Numbered from the stretch's first letter, positions 29,964-40,398 are shown. The stretch: 64,000 bases of DNA from Phytomonas francai (GCA_001766655.1 MJCC01000001.1:316710-380709); one strand, 5' to 3'. Notes: generated by a model from the sequence alone, not told the origin. Program-made: numbers and translations.

Positions 29964-30606
29964 AATCATTTCCTTTTCCAATTTAACCAATCTTTTTTGA
30001 ATGAAAATCGTAATATATACATTGGAAAGGTAATTTAGTCCAATGATAATTGAATATGGTGCAAATAGTTTTTTTCGGAATATACACCAACAAAATGATA
30101 GATGCCATTTCAAAAGAAGAAAAAAACTTCTAATCAAGCTGATGAACGGGGGAAATTAATATTTTTATTTCGATGGTATTTTTGAACTTTCACAAACACG
30201 TAGACGAACTTTACAACCTGGGAGTGCACGTCAATGATGAGCAAAACGCATTATTGTTAAGTAAATAGAATATATTCGTTTAAAAATCTACCACCCTCTC
30301 TGTGCTGCATTATAGTAACAGTAGGTAGTAAGCAACAAAAAAGAGCAATTTTTTCGAAGGATTTCACACACACATTTTTCCTTTTCCCTTCCTCCTCCCG
30401 CACCCCCCACACACACACCTAGACCCACATCCCTCTTCAAACAGTTTTCAGTTGCTTCCCATAGAACGCTCGATTTGGAGCGGAGAGTGATTTCATTCGT
30501 CGCCTTATTTCCCCCTCAGTTTTTCCTTTTTTGAGGGGGGACTCGACGATTCTTGGTGTGTGGGGAGAGCAACCGAACGCGCCCCCTTGACGACCCCGGC
30601 GGCGCC
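29964..30606 (+). other. Intergenic spacer and GC-rich leader
   Basis: AT-rich spacer to about 30500, then a shift to GC-rich sequence that is open in frame with the next gene but lacks an ATG before 30607. No separate gene was recognised. Confidence 0.5.
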
Positions 30607-32511
30607 ATGGCGGACCCGCTCGAGCGCGCCCACCACCGCTCCCGCCAGGGCTCGCCGACCCCGCGCCGGCAGCTCGCCTCGCTGCCGGTGAACCAGCGCT
30701 CGTACTCGCGGCTGAGCTCGAAGGGGGTCCTCGGCTCGGACTCCCCGCTGCCCTCCCCGCTGCCCTGCTACCCCAGGCCCCGCAGCGTCACCTTCGCCGA
30801 CGAGCCCCGCGAGGAGCGCCCCTTCTACAACCCGACCCTCTCCCTCTCCCTCTCGCCCCCGCCGCCCTCCTCCGGGCCCCTCCCCGCCGCCGCGTTGAGG
30901 GAGGGCGAAAAGGGCGCCGCGGACGCCCGCCCCGCGCGGGCCTCGCCGGGGCCGAGTCGCGGCCGCTCGAACAGCCGCCAGCGCCTCGCGGCGCGCCGCC
31001 GCGAGGCGCAGCTCCACCACAGCTTCTACGACGACAGCTTCGTCGAGGAGTACGTCCTGCGCGCGCGATCGCAGCTCGACGACGCCGAGGCCGCCGACGC
31101 GCGGACCCGCGAGGCCGAAAAGACGCACGCCCGGCAGCCCGAGGCGCAGGCCGCCGACGCGAGCGACAAGATCGGCGCCCTCCAGCGCGCAAAGGAGGCC
31201 TTGTTGGCGACCGCCCTGCGCAGACGGTCCTCGCCGACCCCTCCCCCTCTTTCCCATCCCTTTTCTCCCTCTTCCCGTACCCCCTCCACCCTTTCGGCTA
31301 TGGGGACGGAAACGCACGGGGCAAAGTCGTCTGCGAGAGAGGGAAACGCGGCGGAGGGTGTTGGCATGACCTCCAACGCCGCCGCCGCCCTCCCCCCTCC
31401 CGCCGCTGCTGCCGTCCGAAAACCGAAAACCCATTCCGCCCGACGAGAATCCGTCCCGCTCGTTTCCGACGCCGTCTACTGCGAAGTTCCCGGAGACTTC
31501 TCCGAAACGGAAAGCAAAGGCGGCAGGGATGACGAGGAGAGGAAGCGGAGGAAGCTACAAGCGATCGTTTCCGATATTCTTGCCCAACGCAAACGAACGA
31601 AGAGCAAGCGCAGCGTGTTGGTGATTAACTGGTCGGACTTAGATTCAAATGGCGGCGACGGCGACTTGGGAGCGCCTCATGAGGAGGAGGGGGTGGAAGA
31701 GGATGGGATGACACATAATAGGGAGGTCGTGAGTGGGCGAAGGGGTGGGAGACGTGGGTTTGCCCTTTCTAAAAGCCGAAGTGTTCTGCTGCCTGACCCC
31801 CTGAAGGCCCCTTCCGCCACCCGCGAGAAAAGCAAAGCCTCTGTCAAGCGAACGGTCTCTATCCAGCAGCGTAACCCAAGCGTCATTCCGGATCTCGGTG
31901 AGGACTTGTACTTCGACGGCGACACGGCGGATCAGCCGATCTTACTTCCTCGTCGGCAACCGAAACGCCCTGTAGTCACTCGCTCATTATCGCAGCTCGA
32001 CCGGTTGACCGATGACGCCCTTTATGAGGAGGAGGAGGAGGAGGTCGCGCGTCGGGTGGTGCGCAAACCCCCTAAGATTACTCGCGGAAGAACGAAAAAA
32101 AACACCCAAGTCGTTCGCGCGAACGAAAAAGTCACCTTTCCTCCACCCCCAACACGTCGCCGTGGGAGACCCCCTTCTTCTCGTTTTAATCCTCACCACC
32201 GCAACGACGAGGAGGGCGCGGGGGAGGAGGACGAGGAGGAGGAGGAGGAGGGGGTCAATTACGTAGAGCCCTTTCCAAAGCCTACGCGAGCGAAGCACCC
32301 TCGTTCTGTCGCACCACCTGTTAAGCCGCCGAAGGCCAGTGCTGAGGATCCCATGGCGGTCTTTTTCGAGGCCGCCTTCCCGAGCCCGTCGAAGTTTGAC
32401 GATATGTTGATGCAATCGGGTGGACTTCCAGAAGCGCGGCGAAATTGTGGCCGAGGCCGTAGTCGGCAGCCTAATTTAATTCTTCCCGCTTCCATTATTC
32501 GTCAGCGATAG
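30607..32511 (+). CDS. Hypothetical disordered, charged protein
   Basis: A 634-residue protein from the ATG at 30607; the frame is open 18 codons upstream but only via TTG. It is low in complexity throughout: a Pro/Ser/Arg-rich first third with an SVTFADEPREE stretch, an alternating charged middle, several Glu runs (for example EEEEEE near 32030 and 32235) and Arg/Pro-rich segments. No domain, signal peptide or membrane segment was recognised. Many SP and TP sites and basic patches would suit a phospho-regulated cytoskeletal protein, but this is a guess. The first 600 bases are very GC-rich, giving long false antisense frames; codon use becomes ordinary later while the same frame stays open, which supports it as coding. 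Confidence 0.6.
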   Translation: MADPLERAHHRSRQGSPTPRRQLASLPVNQRSYSRLSSKGVLGSDSPLPSPLPCYPRPRSVTFADEPREERPFYNPTLSLSLSPPPPSSGPLPAAALREGEKGAADARPARASPGPSRGRSNSRQRLAARRREAQLHHSFYDDSFVEEYVLRARSQLDDAEAADARTREAEKTHARQPEAQAADASDKIGALQRAKEALLATALRRRSSPTPPPLSHPFSPSSRTPSTLSAMGTETHGAKSSAREGNAAEGVGMTSNAAAALPPPAAAAVRKPKTHSARRESVPLVSDAVYCEVPGDFSETESKGGRDDEERKRRKLQAIVSDILAQRKRTKSKRSVLVINWSDLDSNGGDGDLGAPHEEEGVEEDGMTHNREVVSGRRGGRRGFALSKSRSVLLPDPLKAPSATREKSKASVKRTVSIQQRNPSVIPDLGEDLYFDGDTADQPILLPRRQPKRPVVTRSLSQLDRLTDDALYEEEEEEVARRVVRKPPKITRGRTKKNTQVVRANEKVTFPPPPTRRRGRPPSSRFNPHHRNDEEGAGEEDEEEEEEGVNYVEPFPKPTRAKHPRSVAPPVKPPKASAEDPMAVFFEAAFPSPSKFDDMLMQSGGLPEARRNCGRGRSRQPNLILPASIIRQR

Positions 32512-33265
32512 CGAGGGATGAAAAATATACACTAAAGGTTATATCCGCTAAAAAAATTTGGGAGGGTAGAGAGGGCGTCGTACATATTCCTCTTTTAGAA
32601 ATAGAAGTAGAAGCGGATGTGAGGGATGTTGAGAAATAAAATTCTATTGTTTTCACTGTTTGTTTATGTTTCTTCTTGTCCCGCTTGCTTAGATGCGACT
32701 CATTTTTGAATCCATGCTAGAATGTATAACAACAGCAGTACATGCAGTTTGCTGTACGGCACTCAAACTCGTTTTCCCATTGTGTTAGTTAGAACCTAAA
32801 CAAGAAAATGCATATCAACACACACATTGACGAATCGAGTGACATTTGGAACTGTTAAGTTCTTAGAAGTATGAATAAATGAAACTAATACATAGGTAGA
32901 TGCTCCGGTATTTTTCACTAACAAGTCATTTCGCGCCTTAATGCCACAACGCATCTTGAGGGTGGTAATTGTGGGCATGAAAATAGATTTTCTTCCTTTT
33001 GTAGGCTATATAGAAGGCAGTGTTTTTTTTTTCAACCAATCTATTTACTTTATCTTTTTTTTTATAAATTATTATCACATCCCTTTTTTTTAGAAAAATA
33101 GGCCTTGAGTTGCTGTTTACTACTATTATTATTGTTCATGTCCCTCCCCCCCCCCCCCTGCACACACTCTTTTGCCTCCCTATTTCTTTGAGTTTAAAAA
33201 TCCTTTCCCTTTAGACTTCACGGATTATCTTTTGAGCCCTTTTGTGTGTGTTTAAGGCATCGTGC
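32512..33265 (+). other. Intergenic spacer with poly(C) run
   Basis: AT-rich spacer of about 0.75 kb with several T runs and a 13-base C run at 33146-33158. No gene or structured RNA was recognised. Confidence 0.55.
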
Positions 33266-34990
33266 ATGACATTAAACGAGGATGCCTCTGGCGCCATTCC
33301 GACTCTTCTGATCCCCGACCACTTTGTCTCTGCGGTCGTGAGCAGCGGCGCGGAGCTCGTTGTCGAGCACCGCGAGGGTGACCCCCCCACAACGCGTCTC
33401 TTTCTCCACATTTTTGACGAGTTTGAGCGCCAAGAGGCCCTCGAACGCGGCGCGGCGGCGGCTACGACGGATCTCATGCGCAGTGTCCATCTGGCGAAGC
33501 TGGGCGAGCTCAGCTGGGCGCGTTCGACGGTGTGGGCGGACTGGCGGATGCGGGAGTTTCTGCCGAGCAGCGACCCCGTCCTTTGGCCGTCGGGCGACCG
33601 GCTGCGGGAGATGGCGGCGGTGGTCCGGCAGCTGAAGGTGTTCGCCGATCGCCCGCCGGACCGCGCGGGGGCGGCGGACCTGTCGCGGGCCGTCGAGCTC
33701 CTCGACGCGGAGGCGCGGCTCGCCGGGCTGCACGCGCTGCGGCCGGCGCCGGTCNNNNNNNNNNNNNNNNNNNNNNNNNNNNNNNNNNNNNNNNNNNNNN
33801 NNNNNNNNNNNNNNNNNNNNNNNNNNNNNNNNNNNNNNNNNNNNNNNNNNNNNNNNNNNNNNNNNNNNNNNNNNNNNNNNNNNNNNNNNNNNNNNNNNNN
33901 NNNNNNNNNNNNNNNNNNNNNNNNNNNNNNNNNNNNNNNNNNNNNNNNNNNNNNNNNNNNNNNNNNNNNNNNNNNNNNNNNNNNNNNNNNNNNNNNNNNN
34001 NNNNNNNNNNNNNNNNNNNNNNNNNNNNNNNNNNNNNNNNNNNNNNNNNNNNNNNNNNNNNNNNNNNNNNNNNNNNNNNNNNNNNNNNNNNNNNNNNNNN
34101 NNNNNNNNNNNNNNNNNNNNNNNNNNNNNNNNNNNNNNNNNNNNNNNNNNNNNNNNNNNNNNNNNNNNNNNNNNNNNNNNNNNNNNNNNNNNNNNNNNNN
34201 NNNNNNNNNNNNNNNNNNNNNNNNNNNNNNNNNNNNNNNNNNNNNNNNNNNNNNNNNNNNNNNNNNNNNNNNNNNNNNNNNNNNNNNNNNNNNNNNNNNN
34301 NNNNNNNNNNNNNNNNNNNNNNNNNNNNNNNNNNNNNNNNNNNGCCTCGAGGCAGCGGGGGGGCCTGGCGCGGAGTGCCCGCCCGGGGTGGCGGTCGCGA
34401 CGGCGCGGGATCCGGGGTCGCCCGAGGCCCGCGCGCGCGTGCTCCGGGCCCGCTTCTTGAGCCCGGTTTTGAAGGACATCCCGCTCGAAGCGTGCTGCTC
34501 CGTCGCGGAGGAGGTCCCACTCAGCGGGGAGAGCCTGCTTTTCCTCGTGACGGCGCCTTTTAACCCGCATGTCGTGATCCACGGAAGCCGCGTCGAGGAG
34601 GGGTTTACAGGATCGCAGGAGGTTTTTGAGCGCTTTAAGCGCCAGCGCGAGGATGTGGCCGAGGAGCAAACCGTGATGCAGCTGCGCACGGCCTACGAGC
34701 ATCTGTACGAGGACTCCAACGGTGCCGAGCAGGAGGAGCGGACGGCGGCCGTCGGAACCTCAGAAATTGCATCGTTTAGCTCATCCGCGCTGACGGGCGA
34801 GGAGCTGACGGCGGCGTTTGAGCGGAGGGTTTTGGAGGTTCTCACCGTGGGACCCCTAAGCAAAGCGGACCTTGCCGCCCACCCATCCCTTTCGGAATGG
34901 AAGACTCACTCCTCGTTCGATGGTCTTTTAAAGTCGTGTTTGAGAAAGCACGCGGTCTATGAAGGACGGAAATACACGTTAAAAGAATGA
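33266..34990 (+). CDS. Hypothetical protein interrupted by a gap
   Basis: The ATG at 33266 opens a frame that stays in phase across the gap to the stop at 34988-34990. The visible N-terminal part (about 163 residues) begins with a beta-like stretch (AIPTLLIPDHFVSAVV, then TTRLFLHIFDEFERQ) and continues helical and Ala/Arg-rich. The part after the gap has a short strand-rich section (SLLFLVTAPFNPHVVIHGS), a coiled helix (EVFERFKRQREDVAEEQTV) and a C-terminal 65 residues that look like a winged helix (EVLTVGPLSKADLAAHP ... LLKSCLRKHAVYEGRKYTL). Winged helices of this kind end several transcription and trafficking proteins, but no family was recognised. The placeholder length is compatible with the frame, though it may not be exact. 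Most of the gene is GC-rich. Confidence 0.6.
   Translation: MTLNEDASGAIPTLLIPDHFVSAVVSSGAELVVEHREGDPPTTRLFLHIFDEFERQEALERGAAAATTDLMRSVHLAKLGELSWARSTVWADWRMREFLPSSDPVLWPSGDRLREMAAVVRQLKVFADRPPDRAGAADLSRAVELLDAEARLAGLHALRPAPVXXXXXXXXXXXXXXXXXXXXXXXXXXXXXXXXXXXXXXXXXXXXXXXXXXXXXXXXXXXXXXXXXXXXXXXXXXXXXXXXXXXXXXXXXXXXXXXXXXXXXXXXXXXXXXXXXXXXXXXXXXXXXXXXXXXXXXXXXXXXXXXXXXXXXXXXXXXXXXXXXXXXXXXXXXXXXXXXXXXXXXXXXXXXXXXXXXXXXLEAAGGPGAECPPGVAVATARDPGSPEARARVLRARFLSPVLKDIPLEACCSVAEEVPLSGESLLFLVTAPFNPHVVIHGSRVEEGFTGSQEVFERFKRQREDVAEEQTVMQLRTAYEHLYEDSNGAEQEERTAAVGTSEIASFSSSALTGEELTAAFERRVLEVLTVGPLSKADLAAHPSLSEWKTHSSFDGLLKSCLRKHAVYEGRKYTLKE
33755..34343. other. Assembly gap in a GC-rich coding tract
   Basis: 589 N bases flanked on both sides by strongly GC-rich coding sequence. 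The gene at 33266-34990 remains in one frame across it. Confidence 0.95.
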
Positions 34991-35415
34991 TCCATATAGG
35001 GGATCCTAAAAGGAGGGAAAAGGCGGTAAGTATGCAAAGGGCCTTTTCAGACGATTAAAACGTATGAGCGATATGGATACTATTTATTTTTTGTGTGTGT
35101 CGAGAGGGTGGGCGGGGTGTGGGGGGGGAGCAGGGGTGCAATTTGATGTGAGTTTTTTTCTTTTTTTTTCACGCCCATATTACTCAAAACGGACGGATTT
35201 CGATTTTCTCACCTTACTTTCCCCCAGTTCTCTCCCTTACCCCTTCTTTTGATTTTTTTTCGAAACCGCTACTTGGTTATAGCGCATAAACGCTGATGAT
35301 GCAGAATTTCGCGTTTAATAAAGAATAACCTGTGAGATAACCGCATCTGTGCACGCTAACCGTTGCATATTATTTCTTTTTCCTCTTGCTTCTTTTGGCA
35401 GTAAAACAGTTTAGA
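34991..35415 (+). other. Intergenic spacer
   Basis: Mixed spacer with a G-rich patch near 35105-35135 and T-rich tracts. No gene was recognised. Confidence 0.5.
35370..35401 (+). promoter_or_regulatory. Candidate trans-splice acceptor of RPF1
   Basis: A long pyrimidine tract (T and C, about 25 bases) ends in GGCAG with the AG at 35400-35401, 14 bases before the ATG at 35416. This decides against any upstream non-ATG start in the same frame. Confidence 0.6.
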
Positions 35416-36408
35416 ATGGGCAAGGGTGCGCGCTCGAAGAAGAGCGGTCGCCCAGCTGTAAAGCGACAGTACAAACCAGATAGTGATGCGTTGGAGGTAG
35501 ACCCCGTGTTGGTTGAGCGATTTCGCAACACGCGCCAGCCGATTCGTAAGTCTGCTCTGTACACTGAGATCTTAAAACAGAAAAAGGATACCAAGCGCTC
35601 CCGGCGTGAGCTTCGAGAGCGGGAGCGTAAGACGCTAAAAGACAAGGCCCCCGCAAAGGAAGTTCCTAAGACGAAGGAGCGGCTTCGCTATCCTGATATA
35701 ACCATCGTTGAGGACAAGAATGATGTCGAAATCATCAGGGATGAAGCAGACGACGAATTCTCTAGTTTTTTTAAGGAAAGGAAAAACCCCAAAATTCTCA
35801 TCACCACCGGGCAGCATCCGTGTTTCCGAACGAAGGAAATGGTAAAGGAGCTGATGTGGCTGCTACCCCACACAACCTACCGCCCACGTAAGTCGTACAC
35901 ACTGAAAGAAATTACGCAATTTTGTATTAATCGCGAATTTACCGACTTGCTCGTCGTGACGGACCGTCTGAAGCAACCCTTCAATCTTATAGTGTCGCAT
36001 CTTCCCGAAGGGCCAACCGCGCTCTTTCGAGTTTCCAATTTTCTAACCTATAAACAGCTCGAAGATCCGGCACCGCGAACGAAGCACTATCCGGAGCTGA
36101 TTTTGAAGAACTTTGATACCCGGCTAGGTCGCCGTATCGCCCGGGTGTTTGAATGTTTGTTTCCTAGCACGCGCGATTACGCCGGTCGTGCGGTAGCGAC
36201 CTTTCATAATCAGCGTGATTACATCTTCCTGCGCACGCACCGGTATATTTTCGATAGCCTGGAAGCGGTGCGGCTGCAAGAGATGGGGCCGCGTTTCACG
36301 CTTCGGTTGCTATCCTTGCAGTCCGGCACTTTCGATGCTCAATTTGGCGAGTACGAGTGGTTTCGGAAGAAAGAACACGATTCGGATAAACTGGAGTGGT
36401 ATTTGTAA
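35416..36408 (+). CDS. RPF1: Ribosome production factor 1, Brix domain
   Basis: A 330-residue nucleolar 60S assembly factor that helps recruit 5S RNP and rRNA intermediates to pre-60S particles. The basic N-terminal region (about 1-90) is followed by the Brix domain at about 124-315. Diagnostic stretches are KNPKILITT (123-131), EFTDLLVVTDRLKQPFNLI with SHLPEGPTALFRVSN, LILKNFDTRLGRRIARVF, VATFHNQRDYIFLRTHRYIF and LQEMGPRFTLRLLSLQ, ending in GTFDAQFGEYEWF. These match RPF1 more closely than IMP4, SSF1, BRX1 or RPF2. Length is near the family norm. The first ATG of the frame lies right after a strong acceptor. Confidence 0.93.
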   Translation: MGKGARSKKSGRPAVKRQYKPDSDALEVDPVLVERFRNTRQPIRKSALYTEILKQKKDTKRSRRELRERERKTLKDKAPAKEVPKTKERLRYPDITIVEDKNDVEIIRDEADDEFSSFFKERKNPKILITTGQHPCFRTKEMVKELMWLLPHTTYRPRKSYTLKEITQFCINREFTDLLVVTDRLKQPFNLIVSHLPEGPTALFRVSNFLTYKQLEDPAPRTKHYPELILKNFDTRLGRRIARVFECLFPSTRDYAGRAVATFHNQRDYIFLRTHRYIFDSLEAVRLQEMGPRFTLRLLSLQSGTFDAQFGEYEWFRKKEHDSDKLEWYL

Positions 36409-36916
36409 TTTATTAATCCATACTGTTATATGGGCGCAAGTCGGTGCACGAGCCCAAGTGTACGAGGTGACATTCTGCCACTGTTAATGCGCGGATTCTT
36501 ACTATTGCTCCTTGGTCTGGTAAAAAGTCTACACAGAGGCGGGTATAATCTCTCTTGCACATTTTGGTCTTTTACTTTTAGGATTATCATTGTTATGGTT
36601 AAGAACGATTAATGACGGCGTAAAGATAATTCCATTCACCATTAAAAGTACAGTTCTGGCTATCAAACCTAGACCGTGTTCGATGTTTCTCCTGCGGCTC
36701 ACTAAACTTTAAAAATATCCAGAACTATCATTTTCATCAACTTCTCCTCGACTTTCCTCCCCCTATTCTACTACTGATTCACTACAAACTGAATAGCGTA
36801 TCTCGTATATTGATACTTTTCTGTGTAGAATTGTACTTAATGTAGATTTGACTGTTGGCGACAGCAAGCAGCAGTTTCCCCTTTCTCCTCTCTCACGGGT
36901 GGTTGGTAAGGAATAA
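36409..36916 (+). other. Intergenic spacer
   Basis: Spacer with pyrimidine-rich stretches just before the next gene (about 36868-36895). No gene was recognised. Confidence 0.5.
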
Positions 36917-38167
36917 ATGTCGTCGTCTGACCAAGTGTTGCATATTATGGAACAGCTCAGTCGCCAAAACCCTTTTAGCGGGGTTTCGGGTCTTGTTGAT
37001 CCGTTGCGGCCTGATGAGAAGAACATCCCGAGCGACCTTCCCTCCGAAGAGCGGCTTCCTTTTGTTCAGCAGCAGATCAATCTTCTCTGCTACAACCGCC
37101 TCCCCCAGACCTTTTTTAACCTGAAGAAGTATCGTCCCCTGGGGAGCATCCTCATGACGGGCAAGGAGACGCTGCAGGAGGCGCTGCCGATTCGCTGCCT
37201 TGAGGCGACCTTCGTCGCGCTCTACCTCACGCAAGGGATGGAGGATGTCGTACGGATCCCGCTCTCCTTCCGCACCCAGGTCAAGCGCACGCGCTACAGC
37301 CACATTGTCCTCGTCGTGCACCTTCGCAGCCCCACGCCGCGCTACGGCACCCTCGGCCTCAGCCGCAAACAGACGCTCATGTACAGGCCCCTCATCTTCC
37401 CCTCCCTCTTCGACCTCGTGCTGGACTACAAGCAGGCCTACCAGAGGCTGGGCCACCAGCTGCTCGACATCCGGCTCGGCCTCGCCGTCCCGCACGAAGC
37501 GGACTTCGCGCACGCGATCTGCTGGCGCTTCGTCGCACTCCGCTTTGAAGGGTTCGACGAGCAGGCCAAGCAGGCGGCCCCGAAGGCCTCGCCCACGGCG
37601 GGCGGCAGGGCCTCCTACGGTCTTGGCATTTCGTCGCTAACGGCGGACGCCTCCTTGCTGGCGAATCTCTCAGGAGATAACGTGGCGGATGCGCTGGGGC
37701 AATCCCTCCCGGACGCGGACGGAGGAGCCTCAAGTCCTTCGTTTGCCTCGATGCCAAACCTATCGGAGAGGAGTGTCGGCTCCGCCGCGAGCTCGCCGAC
37801 CAACGAGGACGCGGCGTCTCTCATGAAGCCGACCCACGAAGATTCCCGCGGCGACGAAGCGTTGGACCCGGCGGGGCAAACTTCCATCGAAGCGGATCGA
37901 GCCAATTACCAATCCTTGGGTATTTTCTTGTCCAAGTATTCCCACCTCTTACCCACCATGTCTAAGCAATACAATAAGCTACGCTATCGAGGCGCGATTG
38001 GCGTAAATAGCAAGATCTTTTTTTCAAGCCTTGAGGAGTTTGATAACCCAAAGTCCGAGAATAAACGACGCGTTGAGTGCATTGAAAAGCTGTGTTCACC
38101 GTTGGATTTAAGTGTCCTGAAGGCCGTATCCCGCTTGAAGCCGTCAAAAGAAAATGGAAAGAAATAG
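36917..38167 (+). CDS. VASH: Vasohibin-type tubulin tyrosine carboxypeptidase
   Basis: A 416-residue enzyme that removes the C-terminal tyrosine of alpha-tubulin (detyrosination), a major mark of trypanosomatid subpellicular and axonemal microtubules. The transglutaminase-like triad is intact: Cys94 in LPIRCLEATFVALYLT, His129 in RYSHIVLVVHL and Ser149 in YGTLGLSRKQTLMYRP. The Cys-His distance of 35 equals that in human VASH1, and the His-Ser distance is three longer because of a small insert (RSPTP). The stretch LVLDYKQAYQRLGHQLLDIRLGLAVPH also follows the vasohibin pattern. After the catalytic core the protein carries a 200-residue Ser/Ala-rich extension not seen in animal enzymes. No SVBP partner was seen in the window. 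Part of the core lies in GC-rich DNA. Confidence 0.9.
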   Translation: MSSSDQVLHIMEQLSRQNPFSGVSGLVDPLRPDEKNIPSDLPSEERLPFVQQQINLLCYNRLPQTFFNLKKYRPLGSILMTGKETLQEALPIRCLEATFVALYLTQGMEDVVRIPLSFRTQVKRTRYSHIVLVVHLRSPTPRYGTLGLSRKQTLMYRPLIFPSLFDLVLDYKQAYQRLGHQLLDIRLGLAVPHEADFAHAICWRFVALRFEGFDEQAKQAAPKASPTAGGRASYGLGISSLTADASLLANLSGDNVADALGQSLPDADGGASSPSFASMPNLSERSVGSAASSPTNEDAASLMKPTHEDSRGDEALDPAGQTSIEADRANYQSLGIFLSKYSHLLPTMSKQYNKLRYRGAIGVNSKIFFSSLEEFDNPKSENKRRVECIEKLCSPLDLSVLKAVSRLKPSKENGKK

Positions 38168-38826
38168 AATGATTCGGCTCCTGTTGCTTGTGCTTTAGTA
38201 TCACATAAAGGAAGAATCCTTTCCCTTTCCCAGGTAGTTCCATTTCTGCGTATCTGAAATCAACACTAAGGCTATCCAGACTCGTGGATGCATCACCGAG
38301 GGGCGCTGGGCAAGTTGACTATCCTAGTATCGAGTACAATGGTAATTGGGATAATGAGGCGACTTTCTTTGGGAGCGCGCTGTCGTCTGCGTGTGTAGGT
38401 GGCGCGTGCACTGCTCTTCCCAGCACTCTTTCACATGACGACCGGATGAATCTATAAGGACAGAAAGGTGGGCTAAGATATGACACAGAGTTTTATTATT
38501 GCTCTAAAAAAAAAGCGACATTGCTAATTTTACATTATCGTATGAATGAACCAAACCCTTGTAGATATTCTCTCCATACAAAGATCATTGGGCTTAAAAG
38601 ATGTTTTTACATTTGGGTCCAGTATTTCATCACCTCTGCATATATCTTTAATACATCGGTACTTTTCTTATTTTCTTCTCGCTATTAAGACCACATTTGT
38701 GAATCAATATTGGGAAAAAGCCAACTAAACGAGGAGGAATTTTAGTTTTCCATCCAAAATTTAGGCTACCCACAAAGTTTTTCTTTCCCCATTTCCCCCC
38801 TCCTCCCTCCATAATTAGGCACCTTC
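38168..38826 (+). other. Intergenic spacer
   Basis: Spacer whose left part (about 38240-38470) is less AT-rich than typical spacers here. No tRNA, snoRNA boxes or coding frame could be supported. Confidence 0.5.
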
Positions 38827-40398
38827 ATGAATAGGTGTGTTCCCGCGCCATGGCTCCTTGCAAAGAACAGCCCGCTTATCTGTTTCCGCGTCGACCGTCG
38901 GACCATCGTGACGAACATCGAGTTGGTCCTCGCGCAAACCTCCGGCCCCTTCCTTCTCTGGGCGTACGTCTTGCCCGCCGCGAGCTACCAACCCGCGGAC
39001 GACGTTGACGCCCTACCATCGCCTTATGTGCTCTCGGGCGGGGTGGCGGCGGGGGGTGGAGACGGGGAGGTGCAGACGCTGCCCGCCCTTCAGCAGCGCT
39101 GGGAGCTCGCGGCGGGAAGCCGGGTCTCCTTGCTGATCGCGCCGAGGAGCGCGGCAAGGGAGGCGGTGCGGCGCAGGCTCGCGAGCGCGATCCTCTGCTC
39201 CAAGCACGCATCGCGCTCCCTGAAGAGGTCCTCACGACGTTCAACGCGGGCTGAATTCCCGTGTGAAGGCGACGAGGTGGTCGACCTTCATGGGGTTCTG
39301 GAGGTGCGCCTAGCCGGCCTGAGTGTGGGGCTTCCGTTTTTAGCTGAGGAGCCCGAGTGGCGACCGCTGCTTGTCCGGCGGTGGTTCGAGCTAAAGAGCT
39401 ACGTGCACGAGGCGACCATTGTGGAGCAGCCCGTAACAACGTACGGCTCCTCTGCTTTACAGGAAGAAGAGGAGTCTTTTGGCATGCGCCAGGGCGATGT
39501 GAAGGAGGCGGTCGCCGTGAAGGTGGATGGGAGTTTGGTGAAGTGGTGCGACGGGTCCATTGGTCTAATGGATGAGGTGATGTTTTTCTATCGTACGTAC
39601 AAACCTGCTAGGGCAGACAAGGTCGTTCGAGTTCGGCGGCACCCCCAGCGCTACTCCGACGTAATTGGTGAGATCCCGTTTGGACTTGAGGTGTATAGCT
39701 TTGGTAGAAGAACGGACAAGTTCACTGGCGAGCAGTACGCCTTGATTTACCTACCAGACGATCCATCTTATTTGCCCTACGTCAAAACCTACGGGTTGAT
39801 TTCTTGTGGCGCGCTCTGGGTTTGGGGGTGGTCTAAGATTGCTGGCGCAAGCGGGCTTCCATTTCTTGTCGAGGTGGAGCCGTCCTGCAAATTGAAAGCT
39901 GCCTATATGATACCAGACGAACGAACGAAGTATCTACCACTTCCGAAGGGAAACCTTTTTACTAGTGCCCGAGATAATAAAGGTGTACGCATACGCAAGA
40001 AGCCTTCCCTTAAATCAGAAAAAATTGGTCACCTCCAGCCTAACGAGGTAAAGGAAGCCATCGCTCTTTTGAGTGTGGAAAAGAATCACGTGGCGCCATC
40101 GGCAAGTGAGGTTGAAAACTCCAACGAATCGTCTAACATTACTAAGAATTCTGAGTGTTTTGAATTTGTCGAATGGAAAGATGGTGGGTTTTCTTTAATC
40201 CGTAATGCGCACGACACATTTTTAACTAAAGTTGAGCTAATTAAAGGTGCAGAAGCGATTTTGCCACCATCACCGCATTTCGAGTTGCCACAAAGCATAG
40301 AAGGGTCGTGCAATGCTCGCAATGACGTGTCGACCGACACATTTGAGAGAGATCGGAAGCGATTTAGGAGGGATGAGCAATCTTTCTTTCTCTTTTGA
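38827..40398 (+). CDS. Hypothetical protein with SH3b-like segments
   Basis: A 523-residue protein, unrecognised as a family. The N-terminal third is beta-rich and GC-rich (ICFRVDRRTIVTNIELVLAQ ... FLLWAYVLP) and resembles a small sandwich domain. The later part holds two stretches like bacterial-type SH3 (SH3b) repeats: DKVVRVRRHPQRYSDVIGEI with a following EVYSFGRRTDKFTGEQYALI, and GVRIRKKPSLKSEKIGHLQ with a following FEFVEWKDGGFSLI. In such repeats a V-R-x-x-P-S-x-x-S start and a W-near-the-end are common. The C-terminus is polar and charged. No membrane segment or signal peptide was seen. Function is not inferred. Confidence 0.65.
   Translation: MNRCVPAPWLLAKNSPLICFRVDRRTIVTNIELVLAQTSGPFLLWAYVLPAASYQPADDVDALPSPYVLSGGVAAGGGDGEVQTLPALQQRWELAAGSRVSLLIAPRSAAREAVRRRLASAILCSKHASRSLKRSSRRSTRAEFPCEGDEVVDLHGVLEVRLAGLSVGLPFLAEEPEWRPLLVRRWFELKSYVHEATIVEQPVTTYGSSALQEEEESFGMRQGDVKEAVAVKVDGSLVKWCDGSIGLMDEVMFFYRTYKPARADKVVRVRRHPQRYSDVIGEIPFGLEVYSFGRRTDKFTGEQYALIYLPDDPSYLPYVKTYGLISCGALWVWGWSKIAGASGLPFLVEVEPSCKLKAAYMIPDERTKYLPLPKGNLFTSARDNKGVRIRKKPSLKSEKIGHLQPNEVKEAIALLSVEKNHVAPSASEVENSNESSNITKNSECFEFVEWKDGGFSLIRNAHDTFLTKVELIKGAEAILPPSPHFELPQSIEGSCNARNDVSTDTFERDRKRFRRDEQSFFLF

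Noticed and set aside
30505..31434. 309-codon minus-strand frame
   Set aside because: Gly/Arg/Val-rich antisense artefact of a GC-rich coding tract whose plus-strand frame continues into ordinary sequence.
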